This document shows positions 48,970 through 61,600 of a DNA stretch of 64,000 nt, in pieces; position 1 is the first letter of the stretch; each line of letters starts with the position of its first letter. The notes below the pieces were generated by a model, which searched no databases, was not told the DNA's origin, and saw only the letters and a program-made list of their open reading frames with translations. A program made the translations under genes and the position numbers. Source of the DNA: Armillaria gallica (taxonomy: Eukaryota; Basidiomycota; Agaricomycetes; Agaricales; Physalacriaceae); the NCBI GenBank assembly GCA_037576215.1, contig JBANDB010000001.1, forward strand, positions 2,232,001 through 2,296,000, given 5' to 3'.

Positions 48970-49532
48970 TCACAGCGATATCGACATATCCGAGTCCGAA
49001 GACGTTGAGGGTCTCCGACTGACCTCCCCGTTACGAAGAATGCGGTACGGATGTACTCTGGCGCCTTTGGCAAGGGGCCGATGTGGTTGACGAAACAGCT
49101 GCAGAGCAGGTCCGACAAGAAAAAGTGCCTGGGAGGGAGGAGCATGGCCTGCAGACGTTTGGAGAGTAGAAAGCGGCGGAATATATGGGGCATCTGGAGG
49201 GGGAACGACAACGACGGCATCTGCAGCGTCCAGAGGACATGGGACAAGCCGAAAGCGGATCCCAGTGGGGAATGTCAAGGAGGGGTGTCGCGAAGGTGGT
49301 GGAGACGGTGTTCGTGAAGATGTAGAAGAGATGGAGGCTTGCCGCTGCATGCGATGATTTTGATACATGACCCTAGGGCATGACTATTCGTGATAATCAG
49401 AACGAGTTATGCCAAGGCAAAATGTCAACTTACTGGATACTTTGGAGACTCGTCTGTAATATTAACTTCCTTACACAAAGGAAGAAGGTCCAAGCTACGA
49501 ATCGACGGAAGTGTAGGTCGTTGTAAAGGCAT
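48970..49532 (-). CDS. Small unknown basidiomycete-type protein
   Basis: I do not recognise a named family. Two exons join ...DESPKYP to SCPRVMYQNHRMQ across a GTAAGT...AATAG intron (about 49387-49437), giving about 170 aa from the ATG at 49532. The N-terminus MPLQRPTLPSIRSLDLLP precedes a Ser/Pro-rich linker (SSTSSRTPSPPPSRHPS). A hydrophobic core follows, FRLVPCPLDAADAVVVVPPP and ALFLVGPALQLFRQ, and the end is RVHPYRILRNGEVSRRPSTS, Ser/Asp-rich. There is no signal peptide or membrane helix. The regular frame and codon-like composition support a real gene; function is unknown. Confidence 0.6.
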
Positions 49533-50106
49533 ATGAGGATGTGAGTTTGGATTGAATGTAATGGTCCACCGGGGCTCGAGGACCAGCCTTTCGATTTTGA
49601 ACAAAGTTGGAAGACGAAATAGCAAGAACGGGAGGGAGGATGGAAATATCGGTACGAAGCAAGCATAGTTACTTTATACCGCTCAAAAAGAATATAGCCG
49701 ACCCATTCATCACGAACAAAAATGTCGCTTCAATAGCCCGCGTGTGCACAATGAACGTCGACAACAAACCATTGTTTTGTCACGTCTGTCACAATGTGTC
49801 ACAATTGTCTCGATTCGGGGTTTATACTTTGAAGTTACTTTTTAAATTTTATTGACTTCGCGGCGTCGATACACTCGCCTCCGTTCACACAGCGCCTCGA
49901 GATTTGATTGTATAGGAGACTCGAATACACTGCGAATTCTTTGTAGAGCTTTAAGGACCAAAGGCACTCTCCAGGCGGTCACCGCGCAATTTGAAAACAG
50001 CGGACTTTGAAACGCGCACAATGGCCAATTTTCTATTCTTCTCGCGAAGCTTGTCCATCGACTTGTCGCTTCTTGCGCCGCCGCCTCACAAAAGTTCACC
50101 CTGAAG
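49533..50106. other. Divergent promoter region
   Basis: About 570 bp between the small unknown gene (-) and the AC19 gene (+), so probably promoters for both. A run of CACAATGTGTCACAATTGTC-like direct repeats sits near 49790-49810; no other element seen. Confidence 0.5.
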
Positions 50107-50778
50107 ATGGCAGAGCTAATACCCAAAGTTCAAATAGTGAGCATTGTTGCTGGCTACCTGCCGATAATGTACATCTGTAATAAGTCAGCCTTGTATCGCA
50201 GATGAGCGGAGCCTCTGAGGACATGTCAGCCGCGACATACAAAATCCACGACGAATCGCATACCATAGGAAATGCTCTGCGATGGATGATCATGAAAAAG
50301 TATGTCTGTTATCGTGATGATGGCCCACCTGACGTCAGAATTGTTAGTCCCAAGGTCGAATTTTGTGGATACAGGTGCATCAAACTGTTCCCTATTCTTT
50401 TTTTTCTTTGTTCGTGCCCTACAAAGACAATGGGTTTCGTCAACGTTGCATTCGGCACTTTGTCGCTGCTTGGATGACGCGCCAAGGGCGTTTACACGGC
50501 ATCATCCTTATTGTCCTCATTGTACTCATGCAACTGCCTAATAGTGTCCCTCATCCTTCCGAAAATTTTATACATGTCCGCATACAGATGTATGGTACGT
50601 ATATCTTGACCTTTCGGATGGAAAAGCAACGCTCACGTAGGGCCCAGATCACCTATCCTCGCTGACTGCTCTCTTGACGGCCCTGGATGATCTTGATGCT
50701 CTATGTTCCACCATCGATACTGCATATCGGTCCAGTCTACAAACCGACACCTACGAGCGATGGGAAGAGAAATCTTGA
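50107..50778 (+). CDS. RPC19: RNA polymerase I/III subunit AC19
   Basis: Shared subunit of RNA polymerases I and III, pairing with AC40 as the counterpart of the bacterial alpha dimer. Five exons (50107-50136, 50202-50299, 50348-50374, 50545-50594, 50648-50778) sum to 336 nt, giving 111 aa, right for the family. Key blocks are [20 protein letters not shown], the RPB11-like dimerisation helix and strand, then [28 protein letters not shown], and the C-terminal helix [20 protein letters not shown]. Exon 3 has only 27 nt, coding the middle of VEFCGY, and the last intron ends at the second of two nearby AGs (50647). A nuclear/nucleolar housekeeping gene. Confidence 0.93.
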
Positions 50779-52455
50779 TGTTGATGCGTAGGATGCTATG
50801 TAAGATTTAGTGCTCAACTGTAACACGGGAACTGGCATGGCAATATTGACCGTTTTCCGAGGTCATTTCGATGTCAAATTATCGTCATGCTGATCGTATG
50901 CAAAAACCGTCTCCACTGAACGTTAACCGTGAATGAAAGGGGAAGTCATCAGTACTCCTGTTCCGGTCCTTCTCTCCGTCATTACGGGTTTATATGATCA
51001 TGCTGAATCGTTTCGTGATTACACTGTGTGCGCGCTCATCATTGTCAACATCACACTGCCGAACCTGCTCAACCGCATGAACCGAGCGACTACTTTCCTG
51101 ATCATCCCTGTTTTTACATGTCAGGTCAAGTCAAGGAACCTGCGTAATGTACGAAGGTAAATAGTCACTCTAGCTGCTCGGTGTCTGACACTCCAGCTAT
51201 TCATGACATGGTTACCTTCATGGACTCTATCTTTATTGTCTCGCCTATCAAATGCCCGGAATTACGGTACTCTCTTACCTGCAAGTCCAAAACGCGATCT
51301 CGTCTTATTCTCTCGTTCCGTGGTTCGCTGTTTCCGGGCTGGAAGTGTTCCTGCAGGCTGCATATTGACCGTAAATATATCTGGCGCTCCTACAGAAGCC
51401 AAAGCCCTTTATTGTCAGCAGATGATATCAATGGCCCGAAGTCTAAACCTGTCCTTGACTCACATTCCCTTCGTCGGCATGACCCTCGCAGTGAGTGTTG
51501 TGAGCGTTTCATGCGTTGATGAAAAAAATCAGCACCGTCACCAAGACCTTGAAAACTTGCAGACCGAATACATTGTTCGGAGCGGGAACCAGTGCAGTTT
51601 CCCTATGGACAGGACCATGGGGCGTAAATTGCCTGAATTACGAGTGTTGTGGCGTCTTTGGGAAGCACTGCTGGTATTTGCATCGGGTAAATCGACATAC
51701 AGCGAAAGATGCGGACCAATACACCGAGGGTGTCCGAACGTTTCTATTATTTCCTTGATCAGCACTCACGGCCAGGTGATGAAGTCTACATAGGATGATT
51801 TCCATGCCCGACGTATGTAACAGATCATCCATATCTTCTTGCCGGATCGCATCTCTCGCAAGGGACAATGTTCTGGAGTTGCGACCTATTCTTATCCTAT
51901 TTCCTACTTTCAGAGATTGTATGCAGCTCTTCACTTACTTTCTGCTAGCGTGCATCCCTTGAAACGTGTTATCCTCGCCTGTCGAGGAGAGACTATGCAC
52001 AGCCAGCCTTGAATTCGATTCGCTCTTGATACCGTTTGGACGAGCAAATAGAGGTTGTGTCGCGCACAGGAAGTTACCCGTCTAATCATTGAAGGATCCT
52101 GTTACTTGTACTCTTACATCTGTGTTTACTTTTTAACTGGCCAAGCTGACAATGTGCGACACCGGAACGGAATCCAAATCGACAGTCTTTACCAGCCCTT
52201 TCCGATCTGTGTGGAAATACGGCAATGGTACAGGGACAAAAATCGGGACCTTGATTGAGTGGTACGCCCCGTAAAGCGACGTGCGTGTTTTATCGACGGC
52301 ATTCATCAGAGCTGTCTCTGCATGATTTCGCATGATTTCGGAGTTCCGGACCGCACTCGTGCCCAATTAGCAATCACCTCCTTTCCGCTACATACGACCA
52401 CCAGAGCATAGGTGCTCGTCGTCTGGCAACAGTATAGTAGTCATCTGCCAGAAAA
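50779..52455. other. Intergenic, unexplained open frames
   Basis: About 1.7 kb without a gene I can support. A plus-strand frame of 196 codons (51203-51793) and an overlapping one in another frame (51516-51758) are among the longest unexplained frames here. They show no signal peptide, no clear domain and no convincing splice partners. A TAA/TGA-rich stretch separates this from the phosducin-like gene. Confidence 0.4.
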
Positions 52456-53596
52456 ATGGTGATATATATCACATTCAGCCTTTACCCCTGACTCATGTTT
52501 ATATAGTACGCAGACATCGAAAGCCTTGTGCTGTCCGGGGAGCTCTTCAACGGAACCTCACGTTCCTCATCACCCATTCGAACACCATCGCCGTCTTCAG
52601 ACAAAGGATGGCACGATGACGAGATCGATTCAAGCAATGCTCTGGTGCCTCCGGAGCCTCAGCAGGATTCGATCGGGATGGGTCCTGGTCGTACCGGCGT
52701 CAAGGGTGTCATCCGCGACCGCGACGAAGCCGAAACTCTTGAACGACAACGGCAGGCCAAGGAGATGGCAGAGCTCAGGACGCGCATGGAGAAGAATAGT
52801 CTTGGGGGAAAGACATACCTGGAAGAGGAAAGAGAAAAGGCAGACAGGGGGGAGGATAAAGTGGATCCATTGGTGAGGAACGAACGCGAGCGAAGAGATT
52901 TCTTTGGGATGGTGAGGCAAGGAAAGTTCGGACATCTAAGGGAGGTTGGTGTGCGCAGTTTCGTCCAGGCCGTTGAGAAGGAGGATAAAGGAGCCTGGGT
53001 CATCGTGCACCTCTACGAACCTGTGAGTGTTGCACCATCGTTCACCCGGCCGGCCACTAAATACTTAATGTAGTCGTTGGACAGATGTTATACTCTTGAT
53101 GAGACTCTTTCCCGCCTGGCTCGATCACACCCAGACACTAAATTCTTGCGTTGTCGGGCATCGGCCCTCGGTTTCGCTTCAACTGGTTCATCAGTGACCA
53201 AGTCAATAACGCATCGGCCATCTCGTTCTATTCACGACGACGAAGACGACCCCTACAGCGACAAAGACAACGACCATGACGAGGACGATTATGAATCAGA
53301 TGAACAGGATCGTTATGCTGAAGAAGATGTCGACCTTGACATGCTCCCTACCATGCTGGTTTACCGAGCTGGCCAACTCATTCACAACTGGGTACGGGTA
53401 GACTGGGAGGCAGGGGCAGCAGGGATTGATGAACTACTCGAGAAGTGAGTCGCGAAAAGTCTACCTATGTTCATGTCATGACCTCCTTCCCAGGAATCAC
53501 ATATTGCGTCCAGCTGGGTCTTTTCTTGGGAGAGATAATTTTGGTATTCCGAGTGATGATGAAGACGACGACCTCCTTTGGGAAGAGGAAAGCTGA
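52456..53596 (+). CDS. Phosducin-like protein, thioredoxin fold
   Basis: Phosducin family co-chaperone, which works with the cytosolic chaperonin CCT to fold G-protein beta or related propeller proteins. Four exons (52456-52458, 52507-53022, 53074-53444, 53494-53596) sum to 993 nt, giving 330 aa. Exon 1 codes only the initiator Met; joining to TACGCAGAC gives MYADIESLVLSG, the usual family opening. No other in-frame ATG exists before 52677. The N-terminal helical part includes GPGRTGVKGVIRDRDEAE and a charged coiled coil (MAELRTRMEKN). The thioredoxin-like part has FGHLREVGVRSFVQAVEKED, WVIVHLYEPSLDRC, SHPDTKFLRCRAS, DMLPTMLVYRAGQLIHNWVR. A long acidic insertion (about residues 220-250) separates strands. 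It ends with an acidic DDEDDDLLWEEES tail. Confidence 0.85.
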
Positions 53597-54339
53597 AAGT
53601 CCTAGTTTCCCAAGAAAATTCACTTATAGACGTATTGGAGGGTCGGTAAGCCTTTTTTACCCACCTCTTCGCATCTCATCATCAAGTCCAGGTCAGATTT
53701 CACTTATTATATTTCCTCGCTTTGTGTATCTTTAGCTCAAGTGCATTCATCGGTCCAGGGATCAAATATCCTGTTTCTTTGTGGATATTCAGGCTCTGCG
53801 TCACCATCATCACTTGGTCCATCCAGCATGTTCTCATCAAGCGTGGCCCACAATTTCTTGGCTACAGTTCGATGGCAAAATTCAGAGCCCGTGCACTCGT
53901 CAGTAGTGTAATACTTCCGGTGGCCAGGTTTGAATCCACATTCCTCAGGCTCTAATGGTCACTTTACTCAGGGAAGATAAATTCAATGCCGCTGCCACGA
54001 CACATAGAACCAACGTTCTCCCTTCATTGCACTGAAATTACATTTCTAAGACGAGTCCATGCTAAGATCGTTTTTATGGACCGCATAAGGTCTCACTTTC
54101 TCTCAATGAGGAATATTCTCTCTGACACTTGGCACGAAGTTGCCAGCCTTCTCAGTGCTGACTTGTCAGATCCGGAGCCCAATGTCATCTTTTTTTGTGT
54201 CATGACGATCTATCAAAATGATTGAAAGATGCATGGATTAACTCAATCCGCGGGAAAGAAAGAGGTAAAAAGTGCGAGAATCCCACGAGTAGTCCTTATC
54301 ACCGATAGTAGCACGCATCCTGACTCTTGACTGTCAAGC
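53597..54339. other. Intergenic, no supported gene
   Basis: About 740 bp between the phosducin-like and BTB genes. Frames up to 79 codons without recognisable features. Confidence 0.5.
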
Positions 54340-55337
54340 ATGGCATTCGCGTCTGCACCGTTCGACAGTGTCGAGGGGGCCGATATCATCCTTCGATCTT
54401 CCGATAACGTTGAATTCTTTGTCTTCAAAGCCTTTCTCTGCTACGCTTCCTCTTTCTTCAAGAATCTATTCTCAGACAGTAATCCAGATGAAATGAAAGA
54501 CGGTCTACCTGTCGCTCCAGTAGCAGAGACAGCCAAAAATTTTCGAATCCTTCTTCTATTCTGCTATCCCGGCGAGCCTCCACCACTCGAAAACCTTCAT
54601 GAGGTCACAGAACTCTACGATGCTGTTTCAAAGTACTGTATGGACGATGTTGGGAAACGTATGCAGAAGTCCCTCCTCAAATCACCCCTCATCCTTCAGG
54701 AGCCTGTGCGTCTCTTCGCTATCTCGGTTCGTTATGGTTGGCGGGAAGTATGTGAGGCAGCCGCTAAGAACACCCTTTTCCATCCCGCCAGCGATCATCC
54801 ATCCATCGATGAGCTCAGGCTGATCACTGGTCTCGATTACCGGCGCTTATTGGATTACCATAAACGATGTGGCGCCGCTGCTGAAGCGACAGTGCTGCAC
54901 ACGTCTTCCTCGAGGCGCAACATGTATTGGAGAAGGATACCTGAACCTCCATCTTCATGGTGGAACGCTGGCGGGCCATGTTGCCAAGATGCACGCTCCA
55001 ACGGGTGTTGGGTATCTGTGGCACCGTGGAAAGAGTATCATGTACATCAGTGGTTGATGCAGTACTTCGAGGATGTAGCACAGAGGCTGAAGGAACGGCC
55101 TAGGGGAAAGACGGTGACGGATGATGATATTGTGAACAAATTGTTTAGTAGCATTAGCTGTGCACCGTGTAAGGCAACAATGGGCACGGAAATGCGTATC
55201 CTCACGGATCGGCTGTCGTTGGAGGTGGAGAAGGTCGTTTCGCAGGTATATTTGAGTACTCCTTTGAGATCGGCTTGCTTATCGTTTTCATTCAGGTCTC
55301 GCTTGAATTGGATCTCAGTTCGTCCACGAATATGTAG
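54340..55337 (+). CDS. BTB/POZ domain protein
   Basis: Agaricomycete BTB-domain protein, 315 aa in two exons (54340-55245, 55296-55337; 948 nt). The BTB/POZ fold occupies the first 110 residues: FDSVEGADIILRSSDNVEFF, VFKAFLCYASSFFKNLFSDS, DGLPVAPVAETAKNFRILLL and YPGEPPPLENLHEVTELYDA. A BACK-like helical stretch follows (KYCMDDVGKRMQKSLLKSPL, ISVRYGWREVCEAAAKNTL, LRLITGLDYRRLLDYHKRCG). The C-terminal part carries several Trp and Cys residues (PSSWWNAGGPCCQDA, CAPCKATMG), seen in many mushroom paralogues. Family members are thought to act as protein-interaction or Cul3 adaptors, but none of this expanded group is well studied. The last exon codes 13 residues. Confidence 0.82.
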
Positions 55338-56169
55338 ACCACTCTCACAGTTCACTGGAAACATGATGTTTATATACGGATATTCAGATAGTAGTAGTCG
55401 CACTGGCAATCGGTCCCTACCAAGAATCAACCAATGTTTTCACCGCCGTTGGTGCACAACCAAGGCAACCCCACCGACCACGAAGAACCCCAGAGGCTCG
55501 GGAGCCATGATGGCGCCAGTCCTCGTTGCGAAAAAGGTAGAGAATAGTAGTAGCGGAGAAAGGGGCTACAGTTGAAGGAAGGAACAGTGATCTCCTACGA
55601 GAAGACCCTATAAAATGTTGACAAAGCGTGTGGCACGAATGCCAAGAACAGCAAATGCATAGTGGCATAAGGTGAACGCAGACGGTCTGGGACATTTTCG
55701 GCAAGAGTGCAAAATGTACAGCAAGGGCTTGCGAGCACGACGTAGACAATGATCATAGAGGACAGATATAAAGAATTAACAGGGATTGTAGTCGTAACTC
55801 GGAATCCATTCGGAATTCGGCGAAGCGGTCCGGGCATGACAACGCGGAAACTGATCCGAGTTGAGCCGATCACGTAGTCTAAACTTTCATCCTGTTCCCA
55901 GCCTTCACTTCTATTCCCAGACGGCGCGGCAGTTAACAGTGGACAGAGCTTCGCACGCTGCGCCCAGTAGGCTTTGCAGAAGCCCTACTCACCGGCATGC
56001 TGGGGTCTCATACATATAACATCAGTTTCAAGTATGACCCAGAATGAGCGTTAGCGTTGATGGCCCTTGAAGCTTTAATATTCAATAGTAATCTGGTTGC
56101 CTGGAACCCTGATCATGATTCGGTTGGTTTACTTTTAGGGACGGGGCCGACCTCTCTGTTCCCAGTATC
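55338..56169. other. Intergenic, no supported gene
   Basis: About 830 bp. Minus-strand frames of 90-110 codons at 55.4-55.9 kb lack a signal, domain or splice support. Confidence 0.5.
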
Positions 56170-57233
56170 ATGGCCTCTTCCCCCGTCTGTACTCTCCCTT
56201 TCGACTCGAATCCAGACATCGATGGTATAGGAATTCGTGTTGCGACCTATCTACAGCTTTTCATAGGTATTATAACCCTCGCCGTCTCTCCGCGCAAGGC
56301 TGTCGACTCGTGGTGGGCTGTTATAGTAACCTCCCTTGGGCTGCAGATAGCTGCAATCGTGGATTATAAGCAGCTGTCGCTGTATCATGCGCTCATCGTA
56401 ACTTGGCTTGCCTTTCCCGTTTTCGTCATGTCATTCTTCTACGGGTTCTTGTCATGGTCAGAGCGAATCTCTCATGAGATCAGGCTGGGTATTGGTGCGC
56501 ATGGGGTCACATATGTCGCGTATGTTATCTGTCACTCTCCTATTACTTACCGTTCATGGTGGTCCGCCCAGCGTCAACCTGTGGATATGGATCACTGTGC
56601 ACTCTTTTGGCGTTCAGAGTGAATGCAACGACCAGATTAAGTTTGCGTTATTTGCTCTTGGGAGACCGACGGGATGGGTGCGTTACTTGGTCCTTTATAT
56701 ACGTGCGTACTACTTTTTTCTGCCATGAGCGTTCCTTGATCTTTGTCTTTATAATAGTTGGCGTATGGACCTTCGGGATTGTTGTCCCATTTGCTATCGG
56801 AGTGGTGTTTCTGTTTCTTCGCTTCGCTGCCCGCTTCCATCCGCCCCTGCGTTCCTGGTTTGATGCTACTCCGACACCCAAATTCACTCGAAAGCCTTCC
56901 CTCAACGCCGTCGTTGCCATGTTGTCGGCATTCAACGTCTTCGCGCTAGTGCTAAGCATATGCATGGTGGAGCTAATGGTATTTTCCAACGCAGATATCG
57001 TGGAAGGTGGAAACGATGTATGGACCTTCGGACAGGTCATAGCGATGATTCTAGTGGCAGGGCCATTGGTAACTCTTTGGAAGACGGTACTGGGGGAAAT
57101 AAGACATACGAAGGGGGACTCGTTAGAATATAGACCAGCTGCCGCGCTATTGGATCTCATAAAGAAAAAATGGAGGAACACGAGAAGCGGGGGGGATGAT
57201 GTGGAGAGGCAAGCCGCTGTCGTTTATTTTTGA
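56170..57233 (+). CDS. Polytopic membrane protein, unknown
   Basis: Basidiomycete-type integral membrane protein of unknown function, 318 aa. Three exons (56170-56519, 56572-56702, 56758-57233) sum to 957 nt. The N-terminus MASSPVCTLPFDSNPDIDGI leads into GIRVATYLQLFIGIITLAV, the first of about seven hydrophobic helices. Others are WWAVIVTSLGLQIAAIV, ALIVTWLAFPVFVMSFFYGF, VNLWIWITVHSFGVQ, FGIVVPFAIGVVFLFLRFAA, VAMLSAFNVFALVLSICMVE and WTFGQVIAMILVAGPLVTLW. A CNDQIKFALF loop lies between helices 4 and 5, and the C-terminal tail is basic. The opening DxDIxGIGVRxAxYLQ pattern is common to a large mushroom family. No transport or receptor motif is evident. Confidence 0.8.
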
Positions 57234-58617
57234 TTCATGAGATTTAACCGAGAAACCCGGACGATAGTATTGGCAGGACCTCGAACAGCTCCGATTGCGA
57301 GCTCCAAGATGTCGACTCGACGGTAGTGGACCGACCAGGAGCATGAGAGCGAATGCGCAGAAAACATGTCTTTGTCTATATGCCATTATTGATCTCACCG
57401 CACGAACATCAAACGACATGCATGTTGGAGTGTTCAGAAGTCAAGCCGCAAATACGGAGCCGACACAGTCAAGCAACAGATGCGGGACGGTTCCTTGGAG
57501 AAAGATGGTTTCAAATATATTCAAGGAAGGGCATAATTGATTCGATCTTAACCGAGGAGGATTATAGACTGAGGTCGCAGAGCAATGAAATAGTTCCGAC
57601 AAAGTGGCGTCCGACGTTTCCCATCTTCTCGCGTCTAGATGGGAAGCGACATCCGCATAGTATGATAGAAGACCTTATTCGCAAGGTACGATATATATTG
57701 TTAGACTAGTATCCGGGAAAATAAATGGTGTAGCGACTTTTATACATACGATATGAACACTGCTGTCAGCTGATACTCCAACGGTATGTTAGATTTCCTG
57801 GCAGTAGATGGCAGGATGAGATAGTATAATGGTGAAATGGTGCCAGGAATTTCTGTCTGATATCAATCATCTTCCATTAGGTATCGTCAGTTTAATAGTG
57901 CCATTAACGTCGCGGCCTGGAACGTTCCGCCTGAATTGGGAGCCAAATCGTTCATTTTCACATCGCGATGATCAGTTGACATGATGAACTGAACCCAACT
58001 TAGATCTAGTGTAGCGGGCAGTGTATTGTGGCGGAGTTCCAGCGGCTACAACGCGGGTGATTCCATTGTGTAACCAAAATTCAGTAAATAGACCGCATAA
58101 TGTCCTAGAAGCACAAACAGTTCACCTACAGCGAGGCGTTGTGCTTTCGTTGAAACCCTTTAACGTGCCTAAGGTTGGACGTTGGACGGTGAAGAACCAT
58201 TGACTGAGTCAAGTGATGTTCTTGATCTTAAAAATAAAATAAAAATTGGGATCGTTCGACAAGAGCCTAGAGGGGGATACGACGATAACCAGGCTGTTTG
58301 TCAGGAATTAGTGACCGAAATCGGAATGTTTTTGTTATTACTTGGAAGGAAAAACGAGTAAAGAGTCGCCAGCCACTCCGTAAGCCTCAAATCTCTCTGA
58401 TAAAATGATAAAGTCGGAATCTATACTTATCTTTGACTGGACGAACCTCTGGGATAGGTCGAATCTGAGATCTGCCTATGTTGTCAACGTCATACAGGAC
58501 ATTACTAGATTTGGATTGATACACAATAGCACATGACCGCGGGAAACTCGTCTCCAGTCTCGTCGTTTCTTGAATCTTGACGCCGCGCACGACGTCGACG
58601 GCGACGTGCAAGCCATC
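57234..58617. other. Intergenic, no supported gene
   Basis: About 1.4 kb between the membrane protein and the Num1-like gene. Frames of 118 codons or fewer, none recognisable. The last 100 bp are G+C-richer and probably form the leader of the next gene. Confidence 0.5.
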
Positions 58618-61600
58618 ATGGCCAGCGTCAACGGCCATTTCTCTTCTGCTGGCGACATGAAATCTCACCTCCAGAGTCTCCTTGACAGTAAGGAGCAGCA
58701 GCTCCAGCAAGCCGCGACCTTTGGGCAGCGGGTTCTCGCCCAACGAATGGAACTTGAGGATCGTATCAGGCAGCTTCAGGAGGTCGAAGCCGACAAGACA
58801 GATGATGAAGACGTTGAACCTGAGGCGGTACAGAAATACCAGGAGCTCACTGATACAATGATGAGCTGGGATACGGAGAATGCATTACTTTCCAGTGCAT
58901 TCAACAGTCCAGCAGTGCGTCCTCAACTATTTTACCTTCATTTTGCTCTATCTAAGAGCCTTTAATAGACGGAACGCTCTTCTATTCCTGTCTCCGAACT
59001 ACCTAAAGACGAACCAGAACGTTCGCGTACTTCAACAAATACTTCCGCTGCACAATCTCGGCGGGCCAAGAATGCAGCACATCGTGCCGACGACGTCGGT
59101 ATGTATGTAATGAGATTCATTTTTCTTTTGCTTACAATTCTACCAGAGTTTGCTTTTGAAATTGGCAGTGGCCTTCTCAATGAAGTACGACGGCTCCAAA
59201 GTCTTCTCGGCGAGCGAGACAAGGCCATCCAGGACATGAAAGAGGAGAAGGATGATCTAGATGGTACATTGGAGTCACTTCGAACTGCTCTCAAGCAACA
59301 AGAAGCAAGTGCCGGTGCGTCGTAACTTATCTTTTCCTAGTGGCTGCTAAATTTTAGTGGCAGACAAATACAAAGAAGAGAACTGGAATCTCGAAGTTAG
59401 CCTCCAGGACCTCCGTACACAACACGCCGATATCCAATCCACCGTTCAGCGCCTTGAATCAGAACAAAAGCGGCTCACGAAGCTTCTCGCCGCATCCCAT
59501 GATGCTACGGAGCAGTACAAGAATGAAAATGCTCAGCTTCAAAGTACCATTGAGGACCTAACGGCAAAGCACGAAACTGACGTGGCTTTGGCACGCAAGC
59601 ATGCTGCGGCTTTGGCGCGGGATAAAAGCGACTTGCAACAGGCCATAGATAGGCTTAAAGCAGAGAAGGAAAGGGCTGGCAGGAAGTTTGGACGGTTCGG
59701 AAGCCCGGCGACGCCTAACACCACCGAGGGACGTCAAGATGAGGACTATCTTACTCCCGCTGGATATGGCGATGACGTTTTCAGCAACGCTGCTTCGACG
59801 AACAGGAGAAACAAGGCGGACGCCTCGTTACTCTTCGGCGATGAGATGGACGGAGAACTCTCACCCGATCAGAGCCCTATGTCAAGATCACCATTCCTTG
59901 CTGCCAATCATCCGGTCAACGAGATTGAGGTTCTGAAGCAACGTTTAGCCCATGCTCACCGGCAAATTGCCACGTTGAAGGGTGGGCTAATGCGGGAAAG
60001 AATGGGCAAGGGTAGAGGGACACCCGTGGAAGACGAAGATGACGAGGACGGTTTTGAGGACGTCGATGATGAGGATGAAGAGAATGTCAGGCCACGCCCT
60101 TCGTCCACCCGGGTGAGGGGCAGAGGCCGGGGACGCGGCCGTGGCCGTGTGCGAGGACGGGGTCCAACGTTGACAGAGCGCCTTATGGCTGCTGATAGTC
60201 CATCGTCGGTCAGCGAGTTTTATGATGACGCGTCCCCGACGCGTCGTGCTTCCGTACCTCCTATCCATTTCCAAGGCGCGGACGAAGACGACATGGAGGA
60301 TCTCACGGGAGAACTGGATGACGACGAAGATATCTTCAAGGCCGATGTCGAACCATCAGCAGAGTCTCCATCGAAGCGTTCAAGTGTGGCAAGCGTAGAT
60401 GGCATGGATCCTGTGTTCGCCAACGTCCTTCGGCGAACGCCGTCAACCAGTTCCATACCTCCCAATACTAGTCCTTTACATCAATCACTTCTTCGTCGCT
60501 CAACAAGAGGTGGTACCGTCGGAAGAAGATCCAGAGGAGGCGCGTTCCAGGAGGGGAGACCTCCCTCGTTGGTTGGACAGCCAGAAGATTTGGCTTTTGC
60601 TCTCAGTGGTGTATCTCCTCACAGCGACAGCATTGGCGAGTTTGCTCAGGTTGAAACTGCCGAGTTTGGCTGTCAAACCGAGTTCGAAGAGGAGAAGACA
60701 CTGGAAGCCATACCGGCACCTGTGAAAGAGAGTGCGCATATAGGGATCCAATCTGAACCAGAACCCCAGCCCGCAGTCATCCCGACGTCCGCTATATCTA
60801 TACAGACAGATGTCGAGGAAGCTGCTTTCAAACCTGCCTTACGTGATGCAGGGATGAGCACAGATCCCGAGCCTTTCCCCTTGATGCTGCAAGCGGAATC
60901 CCAGACTCCTCGTGTCTCTACAAAGGAGATCGACGTTCAGGCCTCGCCGGTGCCTATTATTGATCCGTTAGTAAGGCGTACTACCATCACGCAGCGTGAT
61001 ACCCCTGCCAGTGGCTCTCGTTCTCGCTTGGCGTCCAATGCAACCGTTACCGCCAGCAAGACATCACCGCGTACTTTCATCGGTTCTTATGCAGAGGAGT
61101 CAGACGCAGAGACAGAGACAGGAACAGAAACCGACACCGATGATTATCAGGATGCTCGTCAGAGTATCATGCTTGGATCGACGCCTGCACAATCCAGGGA
61201 TGAATTCCACTCCATACGAATGTCCTCTGCGCATTCCGAGTCGAGAGATGACTTCCACTCTGTGATGACCATGACCGACAATGAATACGAAGACAATGAT
61301 GATGCTGATACTGATACCGAAAGCATCAAGGCATCGAGACTGGCCAGTACTATGCCTTCTCCTACCCCAGCATTTGTTCCGCCGCCTGTGACATATGGAA
61401 CTAAGTCCATTGAGGCCATTTTGATCACCGAGCCCCCCGCACCACCACCAAAACCTGAACTCAAAGAAATGTCCATTCAGACCGACGAATGGAAACCGCC
61501 GCCCCCTACACCAGCCGTTCCCGTCGCTCCTTTACTGTACCGAGTTGGATCTACTAACCAGCAGTTCCAATTCATTCCCCCGACCTCTCCGCAATTAGCG

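Noticed and set aside
51516..51758. Fragment reading CRPNTLFGAG that recalls a SET-domain NHxCxPN motif
   Set aside because: No other SET motif lies nearby and the frame is short; similarity is too slight.
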